A DNA stretch of 8,159 bases from Tangfeifania sp. (GCA_018400515.1 JAGYMR010000119.1:1-8159), one strand, 5' to 3'. Positions 1 to 6,754 are shown, counted from the stretch's first letter. A program made the numbers and translations. Notes: generated from the letters alone by a model not told the origin.

Positions 1-10
1 AAAGTTTGTA

Positions 11-43
11 ACCGTCGGCGTCGCTCCAAGCGACACCGACGGT
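11..43 (-). terminator. GC-rich hairpin downstream of hpf, candidate terminator of the rpsU-xerC-hpf operon
   Basis: In the leftward transcript the arms CCGUCGGUGUCGC and GCGACGCCGACGG (24-12 against 42-30) pair along their whole length. One pair is a U-G wobble (positions 35/19), and an outer A-U pair lies at 43/11. The loop is UUGGA. On the + strand the wobble becomes a C/A mismatch, so the structure fits the leftward RNA better. It lies about 57 bases after the hpf stop, where an operon terminator would be expected. The sequence after the stem (UUACAAACUUU) is only moderately U-rich, so it is not a textbook intrinsic terminator. The window ends before the next gene, so a role as leader structure of a downstream gene cannot be excluded. 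Confidence 0.5.
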
Positions 44-99
44 AGTTTGAACTGTGAGTGATTTACAAAAATCTGTCATTGGCAACCAAAAATAAAATT

Positions 100-402
100 T
101 TATTTGTTCCGGAGTTTTTCCTTGTATTTGGTGAGTTGTTTGCGAATGGCATCAACCGCCAGATCTGTTGCTTCTTCAAAAGTGTCGGCCTGCTTCTTGG
201 CAAATAGATAGCCATTGGCCGGTATTGATAATTTTACTTCGGAAATCTTGTTCCTTGTGGTCTCGGGTTTCAGCACTTTCAATGTTACTTCGGCATTAAT
301 GATACCATCAAAAAAGGTATCCAGTTTTCCCACTTTTTTATTGACGAAATCCACCAGTTTTTTGTCGGTGGTAAAATGCACTGAATTAATAATTATTTCC
401 AT
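100..402 (-). CDS. hpf: Ribosome hibernation promoting factor, short form (HPF/RaiA/YfiA family)
   Basis: A 100-residue protein consisting of the single HPF/RaiA domain. An N-terminal strand (residues 2-10, EIIINSVHF) is followed by helix 1 (about 12-30), two strands (38-44 AEVTLKV and 54-61 SEVKLSIP), and a second long helix after the family-typical stretch ADTFEEATDLAVD (72-84), ending in a lysine-rich tail. Family members bind the 30S decoding region near the mRNA and tRNA channel in stationary phase and inactivate ribosomes. The length matches the short form; the C-terminal dimerisation domain of long HPF, which builds 100S dimers on its own, is absent. The gene starts 14 bases after the xerC stop and is third in the rpsU-xerC-hpf operon, with no obvious ribosome binding site of its own. 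The product family is clear; whether dimers form in this organism is unknown. Confidence 0.93.
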   Translation of the reverse strand: MEIIINSVHFTTDKKLVDFVNKKVGKLDTFFDGIINAEVTLKVLKPETTRNKISEVKLSIPANGYLFAKKQADTFEEATDLAVDAIRKQLTKYKEKLRNK

Positions 403-416
403 AGTAACACCATTTT

Positions 417-1301
417 TTAGCCCCTGGGATGGGCTTGTTTGTAAATATCGTGTAATCTTTCGAACGTGGTATGCGTATATACCTGTGTAGCAGCTAAATT
501 TGCATGGCCAAGCAGCTCTTTGACGGCATTCAGGTCGGCACCTTTATTTAACAGATGAGTGGCAAAAGAGTGGCGCAACACATGGGGACTTTTTTGTTCC
601 AGGGAGGTTACATACTCCAGGTTCTTTTTGACCACCCGGTATATTAATTTTTCGTAAACAGGCATTCCCTTTTCTGTCACCAGCAGCGCATCCTGAAAAA
701 CACCCACTTCCCGGTTCCTGATTTCCAGGTAACGGTCCACTAAAGCATTCATTTCGCGGGGATAGGGAATGATCCGTTCTTTCTGCCTTTTTCCGGAAAC
801 CTTAATCAGGTTCTCCCCGGTATTAAAATCCGATGCTTTTAATTTGAGCAACTCTGCCAGCCGGATACCGGTCCCGTAAAGTAAAGCAACGATCAGTTTG
901 TCGCGAATTCCCCTGAAATCATCCCTGAAATATCCGTTGTCGAGCAACTGATTTAAATTGGGTTCCTCCACAAAATGGGGCAGTTTTTTTCTGATCCTTG
1001 GAAGGGGCAGATTGAATGCAGGGTTATTTTCGACGATCTTCTCTTTCATTAAGAATCGGAAAAAGGCTTTCACCGTTGAAACTTTCCGGTTCACCGACCG
1101 GGGGGATAATTGTTGTTCCATCAAGTGAACAATCCAGCTACGCACGAGCTTCGCATCCACCTTTTTAACATCAAATTCCCCGATCATTCCTGAACAAAAC
1201 TCCACGAACTGACCGAGGTCTTTCTTATATGCCACAACTGTGTGCGGAGAAGTACGCTTTTCGTACTTCAAATAGCTGATGAACGATTCCTGATAATTCA
1301 T
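417..1301 (-). CDS. xerC: Tyrosine recombinase XerC
   Basis: A 294-residue site-specific tyrosine recombinase of normal Xer length. The N-terminal SAM-like core-binding domain spans roughly residues 1-90, with the usual opening (SFISYLKYEKRTSPHTVVAY). The catalytic domain follows from about 110. All catalytic residues are visible: R147 in GTGIRLAELL, K171 in SGKRQKER, H240 and R243 in SPHVLRHSFATHLL, H266 in LLGHANL, and the nucleophile Y275 in TQVYTHT. Xer proteins act at dif to resolve chromosome dimers at division, normally as a XerC/XerD pair. The setting between rpsU and hpf is a housekeeping one and argues against a phage or transposon integrase. The XerC rather than XerD label rests on this context and on general similarity, so it is less certain than the family. 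The gene starts 42 bases after the rpsU stop. Confidence 0.93.
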   Translation of the reverse strand: MNYQESFISYLKYEKRTSPHTVVAYKKDLGQFVEFCSGMIGEFDVKKVDAKLVRSWIVHLMEQQLSPRSVNRKVSTVKAFFRFLMKEKIVENNPAFNLPLPRIRKKLPHFVEEPNLNQLLDNGYFRDDFRGIRDKLIVALLYGTGIRLAELLKLKASDFNTGENLIKVSGKRQKERIIPYPREMNALVDRYLEIRNREVGVFQDALLVTEKGMPVYEKLIYRVVKKNLEYVTSLEQKSPHVLRHSFATHLLNKGADLNAVKELLGHANLAATQVYTHTTFERLHDIYKQAHPRG

Positions 1302-1343
1302 TAATACACATGGCCCGCACCAGGAATCCCTGACAATGCTCCG

Positions 1344-1535
1344 TTAGTCTTCCTGCCGCTGTAACTTTTCGATGTACGCCGCTTTTTTTATCTCTTCCCT
1401 TCGTCTTTCTGAAGGTTTTGTGTACTTTTGGCGCTCACGTAACTCTTTAATGACGCCTGTCTTTTCGAATTTCCGTTTAAACCTTTTAAGGGCCCTTTCT
1501 ATATTTTCGCCCTCTTTCACCGGTATTACAATCAT
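1344..1535 (-). CDS. rpsU: 30S ribosomal protein bS21
   Basis: A 63-residue, very basic protein with the bS21 pattern: an N-terminal strand (MIVIPVKEGENIERALKRFKR), the helix FEKTGVIKELRERQKY, and an Arg/Lys-rich C-terminal helix (RRREEIKKAAYIEKLQ). It binds the 30S platform near the 3' end of 16S rRNA and affects initiation. In Bacteroidota, bS21 together with bS6 and bS18 has been reported to sequester the anti-Shine-Dalgarno tail, which explains why most genes of the phylum lack SD sequences. It is the first gene of a three-gene operon and has its own promoter. Unlike the other genes here it has an SD-like AAAGGG at a good distance, consistent with autoregulation through bS21 availability (inference). 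The start is fixed by this leader and by the conserved N-terminus. Confidence 0.95.
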   Translation of the reverse strand: MIVIPVKEGENIERALKRFKRKFEKTGVIKELRERQKYTKPSERRREEIKKAAYIEKLQRQED

Positions 1536-1543
1536 GTTTTATT

Positions 1544-1549
1544 CCCTTT
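1544..1549 (-). promoter_or_regulatory. Shine-Dalgarno-like site of rpsU
   Basis: The leftward sequence reads AAAGGGAATAAAACATG. AAAGG can pair with the CCUUU part of the usual 16S anti-SD, with one further possible G-U pair, leaving 9 bases before the ATG. Nearby genes (hpf, xerC, the HhH gene, the transporter) show no comparable motif. An SD on rpsU is noteworthy in this phylum because bS21 itself masks the anti-SD, so bS21-free ribosomes could translate rpsU preferentially. Confidence 0.5.
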
Positions 1550-1562
1550 AAAAATTGAGGCG

Positions 1563-1593
1563 CAAATTTAGAAATTATTCCTTCTATTTCAAA
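1563..1593 (-). promoter_or_regulatory. Promoter of the rpsU-xerC-hpf operon
   Basis: The leftward strand carries a -33 TTTG (1593-1590), a 19-base spacer, and a perfect -7 box TAAATTTG (1570-1563), matching the Bacteroidota consensus TTTG...TAnnTTTG. Transcription would start near 1557-1560, giving a leader of about 22-25 bases before the rpsU ATG that includes the SD-like site. The -33 TTTG is itself the end of a second perfect TAAATTTG (1597-1590), which might serve as an alternative upstream -7 box, although no good -33 element precedes it. Confidence 0.65.
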
Positions 1594-1644
1594 TTTAATA
1601 GAAAAAAATAATAAAACCTACGCGTGATGGATATTTAATTTTTT

Positions 1645-2793
1645 TTAACGGACACTCAAATAGGGCCGGACAATTTCGAAAGATGAAGTATCGATCACTC
1701 CGGCCCGGAGAACCTCCTGTAAGGAAGCGAAAGGCCCGTTCTCCTCCCGGTAATGCAGGATTGCCTCCACATGCCGTTTTTCCAAATAAGGATGCCGCAA
1801 CAACTCCGGATAGGCGGCAAAATTCAACCGCAGTTTTTTAATCCGGAGGGTATCGATCCAACTGTTTTCCAATATATTATTACAAGCCTGGTCGGTTATA
1901 TGGTACACCTCCCGGAGTTGGTCCCCGGAGTAAAAACCACCCAGCAGGTTCCGGAATTTAAGGATTCGCCCGGCAAAGGCCGGTCCCACCCCGCTCAGAT
2001 TCATCAGCTGCAGGGAGTCGGCTCCGTTTAACTCAAAAGGTTCCGCAGGCTTTGCCGGTTCTTTTCCTGGCTGAACCGCTTTTCCTCCTTCGATTTTTAT
2101 ATTCCTCCGGATGGCGGAAAAGAAAGCCGAATCGACACCATAAATTTTTTGAAGATCGCCCGGAACCCTGAAAATTCCCCCGTTTTCACGATAACCGATC
2201 AGGTTGCGGGCCTGAAACCGGTTGAACCCAAACCGGGCCAACACCTCCCTGTCCGCTTTATTGGGATCAAAGGTTCCCTCCGTCCGGGGGGCGGCGGTGG
2301 GCTGCTTTTTTAAAGGCTCTTCTTCAGGAAGATCCTCCGGAGGCCGCGGCAATGTTTTGCGATCCTGCTTCTCAGAAAAGGAAGGGAAACGGATGTATTG
2401 TTCGAGAACCGCAAAAATACTGTCATTCATTCCATAGATTTTCCGGAGATCGGCAGGGCTTTTAAAATTTCCCCCCGCCGCCCGGTATTTCAGGATATTC
2501 TCCTTTACAAAGGCGGGGATGGCCAGCTCCTTCAATTCTTCCTCCCCGATCCGGTTGGGATTGAAAACAAATAACCGGCGGTTAGTGACGGCTGCTGTTT
2601 TCTCCTTTTCCCAGGCGTTCAAAGCGCGTTTAAAAGCTGAATAATCCGTCCGGGAATGGATGTGAAGGTTATCAACAGCAACATGACCGGCAATAATCAA
2701 CAGCAGCAAAATTCCCAGCACACGAATACCTCTCCGGTCCTTTCTCCCGAAATGAAAATACGCCCGGATGAATTGTCTGAAGGGTCGTTCCAT
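1645..2793 (-). CDS. Membrane-anchored ComEA-like protein with four helix-hairpin-helix units
   Basis: A 382-residue protein. A basic N-terminus (residues 1-24, rich in Arg and Lys) precedes one hydrophobic segment (about 25-40, VLGILLLLIIAGHVAV). By the positive-inside rule this places the rest of the protein outside the cytoplasm. Four related helix-hairpin-helix units follow: about 76-136 (FNPNRIGEEEL, then ILKYRAAGGNFKSPADLRKIYGM), 175-232 (FDPNKADREVL, then LIGYRENGGIFRVPGDLQKIYGV), 253-312 (FELNGADSLQL, with LSGVGPAFAGRILKFR), and 323-380 (LNFAAYPELL, then ILHYREENGPFASLQEVLRAGV). Only the third has the canonical GxG hairpin. Pro- and charge-rich linkers (139-172 and 235-252) separate units 1 to 3. 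HhH proteins of the ComEA type bind DNA in the periplasm during uptake, but no other competence gene is visible, so the function is unproven. The gene has its own apparent promoter and no clear SD. Confidence 0.82.
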   Translation of the reverse strand: MERPFRQFIRAYFHFGRKDRRGIRVLGILLLLIIAGHVAVDNLHIHSRTDYSAFKRALNAWEKEKTAAVTNRRLFVFNPNRIGEEELKELAIPAFVKENILKYRAAGGNFKSPADLRKIYGMNDSIFAVLEQYIRFPSFSEKQDRKTLPRPPEDLPEEEPLKKQPTAAPRTEGTFDPNKADREVLARFGFNRFQARNLIGYRENGGIFRVPGDLQKIYGVDSAFFSAIRRNIKIEGGKAVQPGKEPAKPAEPFELNGADSLQLMNLSGVGPAFAGRILKFRNLLGGFYSGDQLREVYHITDQACNNILENSWIDTLRIKKLRLNFAAYPELLRHPYLEKRHVEAILHYREENGPFASLQEVLRAGVIDTSSFEIVRPYLSVR

Positions 2794-2819
2794 AAAGATT
2801 GCATTCAGGGATTGCCATT

Positions 2820-2850
2820 TAAAAATAACTCATTTTCCCTGTTTTTGCAA
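2820..2850 (-). promoter_or_regulatory. Possible promoter of the HhH-protein gene
   Basis: The leftward strand has TTG (2850-2848), a 20-base spacer, then TATTTTTA (2827-2820), seven of eight positions of TAnnTTTG including the TA and TTT core. A start near 2815 would give a leader of about 22 bases to the ATG at 2793. The match is imperfect at the last -7 base. Confidence 0.4.
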
Positions 2851-2887
2851 GCGACAGCCCAATTTGTATCCGGAAATTTTTTTACAG

Positions 2888-2931
2888 CCAGGGGAGTGAC
2901 CTTCCCCGGACCAAAAAATGCGCTCCCCTGG
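2888..2931 (-). terminator. Inverted repeat after the transporter gene with two competing stem-loops
   Basis: The arms CCAGGGGAG and CTCCCCTGG (2931-2923 and 2896-2888 on the leftward strand) form a perfect 9-bp stem that begins 7 bases after the transporter stop codon. The 26-base loop contains a second GGGGA (2907-2903) that could instead pair with the same TCCCC in the 3' arm, giving a shorter, tighter hairpin. The two folds exclude each other. The bases after the stem (CUGUAAAAAAAUUU) are not a proper U-tract, so it could be a weak terminator, a 3'-end stabiliser or an attenuator-like element ahead of the HhH gene. The repeat is certain; its function is not. Confidence 0.45.
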
Positions 2932-2938
2932 AAAAAGT

Positions 2939-4294
2939 TTAAATGATTCCCACCCCCTGGAGAAAGATAAAAGCAATGGCCAGGGGTGCAATAAACCGGA
3001 TAATGAACATATACAGGGGGATATAACCGGCCTTCAGCGCCCCTTCGTTCGACAGTTCCCTCCGCGCTTTTCCGGGTCCGAGGAACCAGGCGACAAAAAG
3101 GACAATAAACAGTCCTCCGATGGGAAGCAACACATTGGCCGATGTAAAATCAAGCAGTTCAAAAACGGTAAAACCGGCAATTTTGAAATCGGACAGGGTC
3201 CCCGATGAGAGCACACACAAAACCCCCAGGACAGACACGGAGGCAGCGGCCAGCAGGGTGGCTGCCCTGCGCGCCAGTTTCAGTTCCTCGACAAAAAAGG
3301 CGACAATCACTTCCAGGACCGAGATGGTAGAGGTAAGGGCGGCCACGCCAAGCAGTAGAAAAAAGATAAGTGAAAAGAAGTATCCGCCCGGCATTTGCTG
3401 AAAAATATTGGGAAGTGTTATGTATACCAGTCCTTCACCCGATCCGGGTTCGATGTTAAAGGCAAAAACAGCCGGAAATATGGCCATTCCTGCCAAAACA
3501 GCAATAAATGTATCGGCAAAAGCCACTGAAAAGGCGGTGGTACCCAGGTTATCCCGCTTCTGAATGTAAGAACCATAGGTAATAAGCGTTCCCATACCAA
3601 TGCTCAGGGAGAAAAAAGCCTGTCCAAGGGCCTTCAGGATGGTAGCAGCACCGATCTTACTGAAGTCAGGTTGGAACAGAAAAGCGATTCCCTTTCCTGC
3701 CCCGGGAAGGGTAACCGACCGGATAACCAACACACCCAGGAGAACCAGCAAAACCGGCATCAGTATCTTGGTATATTTCTCAATTCCTTTATGAACGCCG
3801 GCCATAATAATAGAAGCGGTCAGGGCCATAAAAAGAAAAAACCACATCAGGGGGCGCCAGGTGCTGCCGGTAAACGCCCGGAACATTTCATCCAGCTCTC
3901 CGGGGGATTTGCCGGAAAACCCGTTGACCACCGACTGGTAAATGTATTCCAGGGTCCAGCCGGCAACGGCAGTGTAGAAAGCGAGGATCATAAAAGCGGC
4001 CACGACCCCCATGAGGCCTATCAGGTACCATGGCCTCCGGGGGGCCAGTTTCCGGAAGGAGCCAAACGCATTTTGCTGGGCGCTCCGGCCAATGGTGAAT
4101 TCGGAAAGCATCACCGGAATGCCGATGGCAACAATAAATCCAAGGTAGATGATCAAAAAGGCCGCCCCGCCGTTTTCTCCGGCAACATAGGGGAAACGCC
4201 AGATATTTCCGAGCCCGATCGCTGAGCCGGCAGTAGCGGCAATAACACCAAATTTTGAACCAAAGGAATCACGTTTCTTAAGAAGACCAGACAT
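2939..4294 (-). CDS. Sodium-dependent transporter of the neurotransmitter:sodium symporter family (NSS/SNF, LeuT fold)
   Basis: A 451-residue inner-membrane protein with about 11 hydrophobic segments, like bacterial MhsT and TnaT and shorter than 12-segment LeuT. TM1 carries the family signature GSAIGLGNIWRFPYVAGENG (residues 23-42) with the unwound Na-site region A25-N30 and R33 at the position of the LeuT extracellular-gate arginine. TM3 has FYTAVAGW, with Y107 where LeuT has Y108. TM6 has GQAFFSLSIGMG (224-235), with S229 at the place of LeuT T254. TM8 has VAALTSTIS, with T321 and S322 at the Na2 position. These features support Na+-coupled uptake, most likely of amino acids; the substrate cannot be read from the sequence. 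The start is chosen at the ATG preceding the typical Lys/Arg-rich N-terminus (LLKKRDSFGSKFG). The gene stands between tamL and the HhH gene with its own possible promoter, and an inverted repeat follows its stop. Confidence 0.93.
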   Translation of the reverse strand: MSGLLKKRDSFGSKFGVIAATAGSAIGLGNIWRFPYVAGENGGAAFLIIYLGFIVAIGIPVMLSEFTIGRSAQQNAFGSFRKLAPRRPWYLIGLMGVVAAFMILAFYTAVAGWTLEYIYQSVVNGFSGKSPGELDEMFRAFTGSTWRPLMWFFLFMALTASIIMAGVHKGIEKYTKILMPVLLVLLGVLVIRSVTLPGAGKGIAFLFQPDFSKIGAATILKALGQAFFSLSIGMGTLITYGSYIQKRDNLGTTAFSVAFADTFIAVLAGMAIFPAVFAFNIEPGSGEGLVYITLPNIFQQMPGGYFFSLIFFLLLGVAALTSTISVLEVIVAFFVEELKLARRAATLLAAASVSVLGVLCVLSSGTLSDFKIAGFTVFELLDFTSANVLLPIGGLFIVLFVAWFLGPGKARRELSNEGALKAGYIPLYMFIIRFIAPLAIAFIFLQGVGII

Positions 4295-4343
4295 AGATGG
4301 CGGTATTAAATTATTCGTAAAAACAGACCTTTTCTTTTAAATA

Positions 4344-4371
4344 CAAATTATTGGCGCATCAAAAATGCAAA
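4344..4371 (-). promoter_or_regulatory. Possible promoter of the NSS transporter gene
   Basis: The 120-base gap between tamL and the transporter holds, on the leftward strand, TTTG (4371-4368), a 17-base spacer and TAATTTG (4350-4344), one base shorter than the TAnnTTTG consensus. A start here gives a leader of about 45 bases. A pyrimidine-rich run directly after the tamL stop (leftward, 4407-4391) with only a 3-bp potential stem before it is too weak to call a terminator. Confidence 0.35.
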
Positions 4372-4414
4372 AAAATAATTCAATCCGAAAAGGAAAAGAA
4401 AAAAACCGGACGGG

Positions 4415-6754
4415 TCAGAAGGGATAACCGATGGCAAACGAAAGGTTGAAATCGTCGGAGGAATACTTTCGCCGGCCGATAATCCAGCCATTCCCGGAGG
4501 GTTCAGACGGATCACGGAGCTTCATTCCGACATCCAGACGGAAAATAAAATAATTAAAATCGAACCGGAAGCCGGTGCCTGTGCCAACGGCCAGTTGCTT
4601 ATAAAAGCGGTCAAATTTAAACTGCGCACCCGGCCGGTTATCTTTTTCATTGATGGCCCAGATATTCCCGGCGTCCAAAAAGAGGGCACCTTCCAGGAAA
4701 CTGATCAACTGAAACCGGTATTCCAGGTTGGCTTCCAGCTTAATGTCGGCCGACTGGTTGGGATAGGTATTTTCGGGAGCCCTGTAGGTTCCGGGTCCAA
4801 GGGAGCGTACCTGCCAGGCCCGGATTCCGTTGGCACCCCCCGTAAAATATTTTTTTTCAAACGGAAGGATCTCAAAATTTCCATAGGGGACCCCGATGCC
4901 CAAAAAAGCACGCCCCACAATGGAATTATAAGAATCGATGATATAACCGCGGCGGAATTCCAGATCCGTTTTTAGGTACTGGGCAAACCGGGTATTGAAT
5001 ATCCGGTAATATTCCACCATGCCCAGTCCGACGGTATCGGGGGCCATGACTTTTTCCTGGTTTGTGGCTGACAAGATCAGCTGGAGCAGGTTGCCGGCGG
5101 ATTCCACATTCCAGCGGAGATAAGAATAGTTTCGCTGTTTATCCATCTCCTGGGTATTATAGATCAGCGAATAATTCATTGCCATGATCAGGTGATCGGT
5201 GAAACTGCTCTTAATGTAAAGGTCCTTAATAAAATCGATGAACCCCGGGTCAAACCGGTACAGATGTACCATATTAAAATCAAGCAAATTCCAGTGCTGG
5301 ATAAGGTTTTCAGAAGTCTTCCACTGGTACCCGAACTTCACATTGGATATGGTCCGGGTATATTCAGGCCTTCGCTGAAAATTGTATCCCAGCGAAAGAA
5401 TGGTTTTTGGCAGGAAATTATGAAACACTTTGATGGCTTTCCCCGGTCCCAGCAACTGGGGGAAGGTTAAATTGGATTCCACGCCCAGTTCGCGCGTGTT
5501 AAAATATTCGGTCCGTTTCTCCACCACTCGTTGTTGCCGCTCCATGGCGCCCTTGAAATTCAACTGGAATATTTCGGCGCCGCGGAAGACATTCCGGTGT
5601 TGATAGTTGACATTTCCGGCAATGCCCAGGTTCCCGGAGGTATTTGTTCCTTCAACATCAAAAGATACCGCCTGTTTGCTTAAAGGAGCAAGGCGGATGT
5701 TACAATCCAGCAAAGGGGTGTCCTCCAGTCCCGGAGGCTTATTGAACTGCAGATCGACAAACCGGAACTGACGCAACCGGGTAAATGCGTCAAACGTATT
5801 CCTGGCTGCCGACAAACGGTAAAGGGAACCACTCCGCATTTGCAGTAAGTTGTCAAACAGTTCGGGACGGTAGCGGATTTGCCGGCCCTGGTAGAGGGTA
5901 AAATGATCCCATGAAATGGTGTCCGAAAAATCCCGGTACCCGGCCTCGCCGGATTTTACCGTTGCTGTCCCGGGCAGCACCGAAATATGAAACTTATTCA
6001 GTTTCTGCGGTTGTAACCGGTTCGTTTCATCTTCACCTTCATCCCGGGCGATATACATATCGAGAACGATCTCCTTTTCCATCCGGCTACTGTCAGCCAC
6101 ATAGCGGATATCATCGTTTGTCAGAAAAAAATATCCATGGTTCCGGAAAAGGTCAACGACCTTGTTCCGGTGTTTTTCAAGCCATTCAAAATCAAAAGGG
6201 GTCCCCGGCTCGATCAGTGTCCGGACAGAATCCTGAAAAAACAGCCGGTTTAAAGCGGAATCCCCGATGTGGTAATTCACTTCCCGGATTTTATACTGCT
6301 CGCCGGCATGAATATGATAATGCACATTCGCTTTCTGTCTTTTCTCTTTATACCGGACCTCCGCTTCAACCATTGACCTGAAATACCCCCGGTTGTTTAA
6401 ATATTGCTCCAACCGCTCTTCAGAGGTCATCGTTAAACCTTCATCAAAAATAACGGGAGGCTCGCCGATCTTTTTCAACCATCCCTCATTGTTTTTTTTG
6501 GAAGATAAATTATAAAGCCAAAGGTAAAATTTTGCAAATCCCAGAATTTTCGAATTTTCTTTTTGCCGGATATATGACTGTAGCGTCTCCTTTTTGATTT
6601 TTGAACGTTCCGCTTCCACCTTCACATCATTTAAAAGGTAATCGCCTTTAGGAACGAATTTCACAGGCGAACAGGAGAACAGTACAACGGCCATCAAAAT
6701 GGCGGCTGCCCTTCCTGTCCCAATGATTTTAAAAACCTTACTCACACCCGGCAT
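4415..6754 (-). CDS. tamL: TamL-type outer-membrane translocation and assembly module lipoprotein (Omp85/BamA family)
   Basis: With the start at 6754 the protein has 779 residues. A lipoprotein signal peptide (hydrophobic AAAILMAVVLFSC) ends at lipobox Cys28. The POTRA-containing periplasmic region runs to about residue 360 (for example RLEQYLNNRGYFRSMVEAEV and VVDLFRNHGYF). A C-terminal beta-barrel of about 420 residues follows. The barrel has the Omp85 loop-6 type motif GGANGIRAWQVRSLGPG (about 639-655; an RAW version of the usual RGF/RGY) and ends in a beta-signal strand with terminal Phe (FNLSFAIGYPF). The family inserts or exports outer-membrane components, and in Bacteroidota the lipidated TamL replaces TamA as TamB's partner. 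In-frame upstream starts exist (ATG at 6808, TTG at 6823) but would put 45-50 residues before the lipobox Cys. The 6754 start is also supported by a -7 box at 6767-6774. tamB is not in the window. Confidence 0.88.
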   Translation of the reverse strand: MPGVSKVFKIIGTGRAAAILMAVVLFSCSPVKFVPKGDYLLNDVKVEAERSKIKKETLQSYIRQKENSKILGFAKFYLWLYNLSSKKNNEGWLKKIGEPPVIFDEGLTMTSEERLEQYLNNRGYFRSMVEAEVRYKEKRQKANVHYHIHAGEQYKIREVNYHIGDSALNRLFFQDSVRTLIEPGTPFDFEWLEKHRNKVVDLFRNHGYFFLTNDDIRYVADSSRMEKEIVLDMYIARDEGEDETNRLQPQKLNKFHISVLPGTATVKSGEAGYRDFSDTISWDHFTLYQGRQIRYRPELFDNLLQMRSGSLYRLSAARNTFDAFTRLRQFRFVDLQFNKPPGLEDTPLLDCNIRLAPLSKQAVSFDVEGTNTSGNLGIAGNVNYQHRNVFRGAEIFQLNFKGAMERQQRVVEKRTEYFNTRELGVESNLTFPQLLGPGKAIKVFHNFLPKTILSLGYNFQRRPEYTRTISNVKFGYQWKTSENLIQHWNLLDFNMVHLYRFDPGFIDFIKDLYIKSSFTDHLIMAMNYSLIYNTQEMDKQRNYSYLRWNVESAGNLLQLILSATNQEKVMAPDTVGLGMVEYYRIFNTRFAQYLKTDLEFRRGYIIDSYNSIVGRAFLGIGVPYGNFEILPFEKKYFTGGANGIRAWQVRSLGPGTYRAPENTYPNQSADIKLEANLEYRFQLISFLEGALFLDAGNIWAINEKDNRPGAQFKFDRFYKQLAVGTGTGFRFDFNYFIFRLDVGMKLRDPSEPSGNGWIIGRRKYSSDDFNLSFAIGYPF

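Noticed and set aside
12..42. The hairpin near xerC as a dif recombination site
   Set aside because: dif sites have two 11-base arms around a 6-base centre and are not GC-rich perfect hairpins. This one looks like an RNA structure.
87..94. TATTTTTG box just after the hpf stop as a promoter for the next gene to the left
   Set aside because: The -7 match is perfect, but no TTG/TTTG occurs at the right distance upstream, and A/T-rich sequence produces this octamer easily.
417..1301. Tyrosine recombinase as a sign of an integrated mobile element
   Set aside because: Length, motifs and position between rpsU and hpf fit housekeeping XerC. No att-like direct repeats, tRNA or phage genes are nearby.
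3671..4225. 184-codon open frame on the + strand opposite the transporter gene
   Set aside because: It is the antisense shadow of a clear NSS transporter. Its translation is polar, low-complexity and matches no family I recognise.
4391..4414. Pyrimidine-rich run after the tamL stop as an intrinsic terminator
   Set aside because: The leftward T-rich run is present, but only about 3 bp of stem can form before it.
5911..6381. 156-codon open frame on the + strand inside tamL
   Set aside because: It is antisense to the TamL POTRA region and its translation is not protein-like.
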